A stretch of DNA of 64,000 nt. It comes from Talinum fruticosum. Lineage: Eukaryota > Streptophyta > Magnoliopsida > Caryophyllales > Talinaceae. Of the stretch, positions 56,680 to 64,000 are shown piece after piece. The notes under the pieces were generated by a model. It was not told where the DNA came from. It did not search any database and saw nothing but the letters and a program-made list of their open reading frames with translations. Position 1 is the first letter of the stretch; each line of letters starts with the position of its first letter. Both the position numbers and the translations under genes were made by a program. The stretch spans positions 1,649,501 to 1,713,500 of the forward strand of contig JAITYX010000088.1 of assembly GCA_021018815.1 (NCBI GenBank), written 5' to 3'.

Positions 56680-57078
56680 GGCTTCGAATTTTTTGGATAG
56701 AATAAAAGAGAAGGAGGTTTACTTTTTCCTCTTTAGGTCAAATTTATTATTTTTTACAAGTAGTGTGCTTGCGTTGATTTCCCTTTTATTAGCTATGTAC
56801 TCAAGTAAGTAGTAGGCTTACCTTTTTATTAAACAAAAGTAAGTATTATGCTACACTTCTATATTTTATCGCTCACCTAGAGGGAAAATAAATTGGGCCG
56901 CCTAATTGGACTGCCTAAGAAATAAGGAAACCATCTAATTGGACGGTTAATAGATTACAAAGTCAAGAGGAAGAAAAGAAAACAAAAAAAAACTCGGCCC
57001 ACCGTTGTCCGGGTGATGGCCGGCGCCACCATAGCTCGACCTGGTTGAGACGGGTGCAACCCGCTGTCTAAAGTCATG
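56680..57078. other. K-minus spacer between antisense gene B and integrase end
   Basis: Convergent 3' ends: plus-strand gene B stops at 56679 and minus-strand pol stops at 57079. No gene is visible between them. Confidence 0.55.
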
Positions 57079-57973
57079 CTAGACGTAATACTTCTTCAAT
57101 TGATCCAAATTTGTGTATTGAAAAATTTCCTCTCCATCCAAATCTTTCAATTTCACCACCCCGTTGGGTAAGATCTGACTACGTATAAATGGACCTTGCC
57201 AATTGGGTTTAAATTTCCCTTGTGGGTCCTGAATTGGTGCTCTTATCTCCTTAAGGACTAAATCTCCATTTTGTAGATTTTGAGGCTTAAATTTCTTATT
57301 AAATTCCCTGGATATACATGCTTGATATATTTGGACATTGTGCGGGCGTTGAGACATCTCTCATCCAATAGTACTAACTCTTCATAGCGTGCTCTAGCCC
57401 ATTCTCGCTTTTGGAATATGGCTTTCAGCAATGATTCCTAATGAGGGAATGACAAATTCTATTGGAAGGACTACTTCCATCCCATAAACTAGAGAGTAAG
57501 GTGTTGCTCCCGTAGAGGCTCTAATAGATGTTCGATAACCCTATAAAGCAAAGGCAGCTTGTGGCGGCAGTGCTTCTAATTAATTGCCATCTTCTCCACT
57601 ATTTTACGAATGCTTTTATTAGCAACTTCAACTACTCGTTGGTCCGAGGACGGTAGGGGAAGATTTTTGGTGTTGGATCTTGTACTTGTCCAACAAGTCT
57701 ACTACCTCCTTTAAATGACTACCATGGTCACTAATTAGCTCGTGGGGCACCCTATAACGATAGATGATATTACGTGTAATGAACTTAGCTACCTGTTTCG
57801 ACGTCACGGTTGCATAAGAGGCTGCCTCTGCCCATTTTGTGAAGTAGTCAATTGCTATTAACATGAATTCATGACGACCTGTTCCTTTAGGGGTCACCTT
57901 GCTAATAATGTCTATTCCCCAAACCGAGAATCGCCAAGGTGAAGCTAATGTTATGAGGAATGACGGCGGTTGG
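57079..57973 (-). pseudogene. pol: gypsy integrase of K-minus (broken, split by solo LTR)
   Basis: Minus-strand integrase. The core has VTPKGTGRHEFMLIAIDYFT then KWAEAASYATVTSKQVAKFI and HELISDHGSHLK (57700-57900), giving the first two catalytic aspartates (IDYF and SDHG). The C-terminal domain has FKPQNLQNGDLVLKE, NWQGPFIR and VKLKDLDGE, ending LKKYYV (57079). No chromodomain is visible. Frame breaks lie between core and C-terminal parts. Upstream sequence continues at 59513 past the solo LTR. Confidence 0.87.
57969..57973. repeat. target duplication GTTGG (left) of solo LTR
   Basis: Exact match to 59508-59512. Confidence 0.92.
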
Positions 57974-59507
57974 TGAAAATTTGCTCTTGGAGAGACTAAG
58001 TTACCCTAGAGGGGGTGAATAGGGTGATGAGGAAATTTAAAGAAGTAATGGACGAATAAAACTAGAGATTACTCCGTGGAGAGTCCGAGTCTAGATTGGA
58101 TCGAAAAAGTGCTAACTCGAAAGTTACGTGGAAACCCTCATGAGGCGAGAAAACCACGATCGGTGCTAATCCAAGCACCGAGTCAAATCCACTATTTTGA
58201 ATCCTCAAAATACAGTAGAAAGACTCAACATGAATTGCTCTCTTAGATAATTCTTTACAAGATTTTCCTAGACTCGAAATTACCTTATCTCGATCTAGTA
58301 CTTCCTAACCGAGGCAACCTTTACAGTTAGGGACAATTGACCTGAGTTAACTCTTACAGCTCGGTTAAGGGACCTTACTCAGAAAGTAATAATGAGTGTT
58401 TGTAAACTAATTACAAGACCTTAGAACTCGGAAAGATATTAAGTACGGAGTTGGAGTAGTAAGTAGAAGATTGAGTATGAATACAATGACTTTTGCTTAA
58501 GTATGTGTATTGACAGTTGGTTCAGCAATCTTCAAGTCTTGAGAGTTGGCTTCTATTTATAGATAACTAAGCAGATTAGCCGTTGTGGCTATCTTCCGAC
58601 TGGAAGTCCTTTGTGACCGTTGCAATGGATTTTCCGAGTCACTTAGAAAATATCCGTTGAGGTGTGAACGTTAGGCAACGTCTCTTAACTTCTTTGGAAG
58701 TCCCAATCCCTGGTGGTGTTTGAAAAGTAGGGTGGAAACCATCATTGAGCTTAGCATTGTGGGTTTCCAATTTTGGAAACAGACAACCACGACACGAGTG
58801 TCCGGGCCTCGGTAAGAGGTAGAAAAAGCCTTGTCTGCCTGGTGATTTGACGTTTTGAAGTCGGTTACTTTTGTAATTCAAAAATAGGATAGCCTCGTTT
58901 GAATAACCTACAAAAGTAAATCAATTTGTTTCTCAAAGTATAAAATACTTTGGTCTAAGATTAGACATAGACAGTAATTTTAATTAAGATAATTAAGTGC
59001 ATAATTATCTTAATTAGAAAGAAATGAAATTTTCGAGTCTAATATCCATTATACTCAAATTCCATCTGAGTCAGTCTAGAGGCAAAGCAAGTTAGGTAAA
59101 TAACATCAGAGTGGAAGGACTTGATCTAGACTGCCAATGTTCAAACCAAGCATGCTGACTTAGAAAGATGAATTAACTCGGTAATCCAATCAAACTTAGA
59201 TCATGAAGTCGAACGGAGATTATGCAAAATAGAACAAGTGTTTGAACATGTGATATATCCGAGTGTTGTCCGAGTGACTCGAAACTGTGTGTGAAATGAT
59301 AAACAAGAATATGCTTTCGAGTCGAGTCGAGTCAAAGGAGAATATATACGATAGATTCCGTAACACTTAGAAAAGATGCTATATCACTCGAAAAGTCTGT
59401 TAAAGTAGATAGAATGACTTTTAATGAAAACCTTATGAGAGATGAAGTCTTATACCTGATCCCTTGATGGAACTCAAAATGATATATATGTAAGGTCCGA
59501 GTCTTCG
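57974..59507 (-). repeat. copia solo LTR in K-minus pol
   Basis: Complete 1534-bp LTR of the E1 family, minus orientation. Plus-strand ends are TGAAAA and CTTCG (terminal A changed to G). Perfect GTTGG flanks and no internal region. TATA box near 58550-58563. By eye it is closest to the E1 LTR. Confidence 0.93.
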
Positions 59508-59512
59508 GTTGG
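59508..59512. repeat. target duplication GTTGG (right) of solo LTR
   Basis: Partner of 57969-57973. Confidence 0.92.
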
Positions 59513-61590
59513 TGTTGTAAATATGCATACACCGACATTTATGGCACCTTGTAATAAATTCATGGCAGTTTACCACCATGGTCGACTAGTAATATCCGAG
59601 TCTTTGAATCTTCTCGACCAACATCTTACCATTCATATAAGGTGCACATTCCCAACCATGAATCTCATCCATGATGCGCTTTGCTTTGTGTTGGTTGAGA
59701 TAAAGTAAGCTAATCCTAGAGTTGGTTTCTTGTACAGCTGCCTTTGATTGATGAAGAATTGGGCGACCAACATCCTGATGGCTCGTTGGGCTCTAACTGT
59801 GGAGTCCAAGGGATATTCTTATTTATTCGAGATATTGATAAATGTTGTGATACCAAGCTGGTGTGGTCGGTATTAGACATTTCTAAAGTGCGGACATGTG
59901 CGGGGTGACTCCTTCGCTCTATGTGGACGGGCGTTGAATGAATGCCGTTAAGGATGTTGATCATAGATGCTAATTTAGCTAACACATCTACATATTGGTT
60001 ATAATACCTAGGGAGGTAGGTGAAAGAGATGTTCTCAAAACATTTGGATAATTACATCGGACATGCTTGGTTGGATGCCAAGGCTTCACTATGTACCTTC
60101 CATATTTGCGAAATTTGATTAATGATTACACTAGAGTTACCAAAAATCCTAATATTCTTGACCCCGATCTTTGTAGCAGCTTCAAGTCTTATGATGCAAG
60201 CTTTACACTCTGCGACATTGTTGGTGACATTAAAGTCTAGTTTGATTGAAATAGGAGTATGTGCTCCCAGGTGAGATTAGAAGAATCCTTACTCCAAAGC
60301 TCTTACGGTTGGAAGCGCCATCGAAGTACATTATCCAAATGTCCACCTCTACTTGTAAGATATCTTCATCTAGAAACTCAAGGTGTTCGGGTTGCGATTC
60401 ACGTATGGAAGATAAGCTAAGAATTCTAACACTATCCTTCCTTTGATTGCTTTTTGAGGGACAAGCTGGAGTTCGAATTCGACATATTACAGTCCACCTC
60501 ACTATCTTGCTATTGATAGTTGATTGCTCAAGTATGTGCTTAATAGGATCCATAGCTGCAACCACATGTACCGTATGGGCTAACATGTAGTGATTGAGCT
60601 TCTTGGTAGCCTAGACCAGTGCCAATGATGTCTTCTCTAATGGCATGTATCTAGTCTCATAATCTAGGAACTTCTTACTTAGGTAGTAAATCACGCGCTC
60701 TTCTTTCTGTCTCGTTGAGCTAGCATGGCTCCCATAGCCTTAACTAGCACTTGGAGGATTAGCTAGGTACTCCTTAACTTTGTTGAATGCTTGTTGGCAC
60801 TCAACATCCCAAATGGGCTCAGATCCTTTCTTCAACTTCTTGAAAATAGGTTCACAAATCATTGTCGGTTTTGATGTGAAAAGACCGATGTATCGTAAAC
60901 GTCCTTGGAAACCCCTTGTCTCTTTTTCGTGCTTGGTGCAGGGATCTCCTAAATGGCTTTGATCTTGGATGGATCAACTTTAATTCATCTAAGAGTGACA
61001 ACATAACTTAACAGTTTGCTCGAGGTTACTCCAAAGGGACACTTTTGAGGGTTAAGGTGCATGTTGTATTTTCTAAGTCTCTAGAAGAATTTCCTTAGAG
61101 TCGGGTAGGTAACCTCGCCCTATCTTTAGACTTTATGATCATGTCATCCATATAACCTTCAGCGTCTTTGTGGATCATGTCGTGCAATAAGGTTGTAGCT
61201 ATACTTTGGTACGTTGTACTAGCATTCTTGAGCCCAAATGGCATCGGCACATAACGAGTATGTCCCCCATTGAGTGATGAAGGTCGTCTTTTCCATATCC
61301 TCTTCAGCCATCATCACCTGATTATACCCAGCAGCAACTGTCTATTAACGAAAGCAAAGCATGACCCATTGTGTTATCTACAAGGATGTCTTATGAGGCA
61401 GCAGGAAATCATCTTTAGGACTGGCCTTATTCGGATCTTTGAAGTCATCACACATATAAACCCCACTGTCTTTCTTCGAAACTAATACTATATTTGCTAC
61501 CCATTGAGGATAGTGAACTACCTTGATGAATCTAGCCTCTAACTACTTCGGACCTCTTCCTTAATCTTTAAAACCCATTCGGGTTTCATC
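59513..61590 (-). pseudogene. pol: gypsy RT, RNase H and second RNase H of K-minus (broken)
   Basis: Minus-strand pol. The RT starts RRMKPEWVLKIKEEV (61590). The catalytic motif GYMDDMIIKS is at about 61128-61158, with VPMPFGLKN-type sequence before it. The first RNase H ends near DPIKHILEQ (about 60545), typical of Ty3. A second, archaeal-type RNase H follows with MYFDGASNRKSFGVRILLI (about 60270-60340) and VTNNVAE (about 60215). LAKLASMINI follows toward integrase. A duplicated RNase H is a feature of the Tat lineage. Many stops. Confidence 0.85.
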
Positions 61591-64000
61591 CTCCTTATGG
61601 ACTTATGTGGTGAAATCCCTATCAAGAGTCTCAAAGGAAAATCATATGTGCTTGTGATTGTTGATTGTGATTGTTGATGACAACTCATGATTTACCTGGG
61701 TTTATTTCCTTAAGCACAAAAATGAAGCTTTCAAAGAGTTCAACATGCTCTGCAAGAAAATCCAAGTTGAGTCTCGGATCGAGATCAAAAGAATTCGAAC
61801 TAGCCATGGAAGGGAGTTAGACTACTCGGAATTTGCAGAGTTCTACGATAAGAATGGTATCTCCCATGACTTCTCAGCACCAAGAACTTCTAAACACAAT
61901 GGAGTAGTGGAGAGAAGGAATCGAACTCTTAAAGAAATAAGAAGGACATTGATGATTGAATATGATCTACCTTACTATTTCAGGGCCGAGGCGAGTCAAC
62001 ACAGACAAACTACACACTTGAATAGATGCCTCTCGGACCCATCCTGAAGAAAAGCGTATACAAGCTCTACAAAGGGAAGAAACCCAACATTTTATAATTC
62101 AAACCCTTTCGATGTAAGTGTTATATTCATAACAATGGTAAGGATCACCTAACCAAGTTTGATGCTCGGTTAGATGAAGGTATTTTTCTTGGTTATTCAT
62201 CTCATAGTAAAGCATATCGCATTTTCAATAAAAGAATTAACAAAGTGGAAGAAAGCATCCACGTTGTTTTTGATGAGATTGATCGGGGAAAACCAAGTGG
62301 GTCAACATTCTCGGATCTTAAGCTCGGTCAAGATGATGATGTTACTTGAGCCGAGCTCACAAAGGGTCAAGGAAAAGTCACTCGGAATGAAGTAACTCAT
62401 AACACCTTGACTCAAAATGAAATAACTCGAGGGCCGGCTCGGAATCGTTGAAGGTTAATAAGATGAACAAGCTCAATCAGAACGGACTTCGAAGATCAAC
62501 CAATTCAACCTACAAAATCTGGTGAACCAACGAATAGGTAGAGCATTCAAATATGCTTCCAGCCACCCACTCGAAAACATCTTGTCCGATATTAACAATG
62601 GGGTAAGAACTCGTTCCTCTCTACAAAATCTATGTGCATTCATAGCATTCATATCATTAACTGAACCCAAAAATGCACTAGAAGCCTTAAATGAACTTGA
62701 ATGGGTAGAGGCCATACAAGTGGAACTCAATCAATTTGAAAGAAACCAAGTCTCGACTCGACCAAATGACCTTCGACCACCCGAGTCATAGAAACCAAAT
62801 GGGTTTTAAGAACAAACTAGATGAAGGTGGGTTAGTAGTCGAAACAAAGCTAGACTTGTGGCTCAAGGTTACAATCAAGAACAAGGAATTGATTGTGGGG
62901 AAACATTTACACCGAGTGGCTAGGATTGAAGCTATTAGAATCTTATTGGCATTTGCATCAACCATGAATATCAAACTTTATCAAATGGATGTTAAATGTG
63001 CTTTCCTTAATGTTTTCATTGAAGAGGAAGTCTATGTTAAGCAACCCCTGGATTTGAAAACTCAGAATTTCCAAATCATGTTTTCATGTTGCAAAAAGCT
63101 CTTTATGGTCTTAAACCAGCTCCTAGAGCTTGGTATGAAAGACTGAGCAATTTCTTGGTTCAAAATGATTTTAGAAGAGGTCAAATTGACAAGACTTTTT
63201 ATAAAAACCAAGGGGAAAGACTTTCTTATTGCTCAAATCTATGTTGATGATATAATATTTGGAGTCAGTTAATGAAAATCTCTGTCGAGGTTTTTCTAAG
63301 TTAATGAGACAGGAATTCCAAATGAGCATGATGGGAGAACTCAATTTCTTCCTTGGTCTATAAATCAAGAAAAACAAAGATGGCATCTATATCCATCAAT
63401 CAAAGTATACCAAGGAACTTCTGAAGAAGTAGAGACTTCAAGATGCAAAACATGTAGCAACACCTGTGAGCAAGCAGACATAAAGCTGGACTCGGACGAA
63501 AAAGGTAAAGCGAGTAGATCAGTAACTCTATCAAGGTATGATTGGATCTCTGCTATATCTTACTTCTAGCAGACCAAACATAATGTTTAGTGTATGTCCG
63601 TGTGCAAGATTTCAAGCTAATCCAAAAGAGTCACATCTCACGGCGGTGAAGAGAATTTTCGAGATATCTTACGGGGACTCAAAATCTACGTCTATGGTAC
63701 TCAAGAGACCCGAACCGACGTCACTTGGATACTCGGATGCTGACTATGCTGGATACAAAGTTGATCAAAAGAGCACCTCGAGAGCCTGCCAATTTCTAGG
63801 TTAATCCCTTATATCTTAGCACTCAAAGAAGTAGAGCTCGGTAGCTCCATCAACTGCTGAAGCTGAGTATATTGCAGCTGGAGCATGCTGTGCTCAAATT
63901 TAATCGATCATGCAACACTTGAGAGATCTTGGACTAACATTCAAATTAATTCCAATCAAGTGTGACAATCAAAGTGCAATCAGCATCACTAAGAATTCAG
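61591..64000 (+). pseudogene. pol: copia pol fragment E5 (integrase to RNase H), runs off window
   Basis: Plus-strand copia pol of the same family. Integrase starts at LMDLCGEIPIKSLKGKSYVL (61598) and has RTSKHNGVVERRNRTLKEI (about 61870-61940). The second catalytic aspartate position reads SHGREL (S for D). GIFLGYSSHSK lies near 62180. RT has [11 protein letters not shown] (about 62970-63010) and MMGELNFFLGL (63330). The RNase H region begins MIGSLLYLTSSRPNIMFSVC (63538). Breaks include CCGAGTGGC at 62912-62920, where VARIE is encoded, and TTCGAGATATCTT at 63658-63670. The left end abuts K-minus RT without an LTR border. Confidence 0.9.

Larger units (their letters stand above)
41005..61590 (-). 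mobile_element. gypsy element K-minus (Tat/Ogre-like), 3' part
   Basis: Minus-strand element: RT, RNase H, second RNase H (59513-61590), integrase (57079-57973), two antisense genes (plus strand, 43766-45971 and 46479-56679), polypurine tract (43019-43032) and 3' LTR (41005-43018). The 5' part is lost at 61590, where copia E5 begins. It is split by an Athila-like element (47104-55719) and a copia solo LTR (57974-59507). Two RNase H domains and antisense extra genes point to the Tat lineage. Confidence 0.78.

Noticed and set aside
26522..61590. K-plus and K-minus as one element broken by an inversion
   Set aside because: K-plus ends and K-minus begins in the same RT segment, which suggests inversion. 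But the two segments overlap by about 50 bp (RMQPKWALKIKEEV versus RRMKPEWVLKIKEEV) and differ in sequence, and 41005 is a proper LTR end. Two related elements fit better.
1..64000. CRISPR arrays, bacterial operons, tRNA or rRNA genes
   Set aside because: No regularly spaced palindromic repeats, no ribosome-binding-site-led gene strings and no tRNA or rRNA signatures were seen; the content is plant transposons.

Overview
This window is a heterochromatin-like stretch of a flowering-plant nuclear genome. The basis is its content: Ty1/copia elements of the SIRE/Maximus type with an env-like gene, Ty3/gypsy elements of the Tat/Ogre and Athila types, a CACTA transposon with a Ulp1-type gene, and hAT-like and PIF/Harbinger-like insertions. 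I see no tRNA or rRNA gene, no CRISPR, no bacterial-type operon and no intact single-copy host gene. Nearly all coding regions are broken by frameshifts and stops. The species cannot be named from the sequence.

Layout. (1) 1-25968 is a nest of one copia family. Element E2 (7796-18798, minus, two LTRs, target duplication ATCTC) sits inside element E3 (6822-23032, plus, 5' part missing). E3 in turn lies between the 3' part of a minus-strand copy (E1, 1-6821) and the 5' part of another minus-strand piece (E4, 23033-25968). (2) 25969-26521 is unassigned AT-rich DNA. (3) 26522-41004 is the 5' half of a Tat/Ogre-like gypsy element on the plus strand (K-plus: LTR, primer site, long leader, gag, protease, start of RT). 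Its pol is split by a CACTA transposon (33033-39223, duplication AGA, itself carrying a hAT-like insertion at 36540-37644) and by a copia solo LTR (39336-40916, duplication ACGAA). (4) 41005-61590 is the 3' part of a related gypsy element on the minus strand (K-minus: RT, RNase H, second RNase H, integrase, then two plus-strand genes related to plant mobile domain proteins, then polypurine tract and 3' LTR). It is split by an Athila-like LTR element that has gag but no pol (47104-55719; one LTR carries a 1.1-kb PIF/Harbinger-like insertion) and by a second copia solo LTR (57974-59507, duplication GTTGG). (5) 61591-64000 is another copia pol fragment (E5, plus) running off the window.

How the parts work. 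The copia copies share one plan: LTR of about 1.6 kb, initiator-Met-like primer site, gag with a CCHC knuckle, protease, integrase, RT, RNase H, a spacer with a TATA box, an env-like gene, a polypurine tract and an LTR. The TATA box before the env-like gene is kept in all three copies and suggests an internal promoter. The K-minus gypsy element carries two genes antisense to pol, each with its own TATA box; this is the most unusual arrangement in the window.

A second theme is a recurrent lesion. At sites where related copies or family knowledge predict CAG or CTG, these copies often read CG, CGG, CGAG or CTCG. These lesions account for many of the frameshifts and look like a systematic sequencing or base-calling error at methylated CHG sites, or else an unusual mutation process. 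Element boundaries given with target duplications are firm; exon boundaries and ends of decayed genes are approximate.
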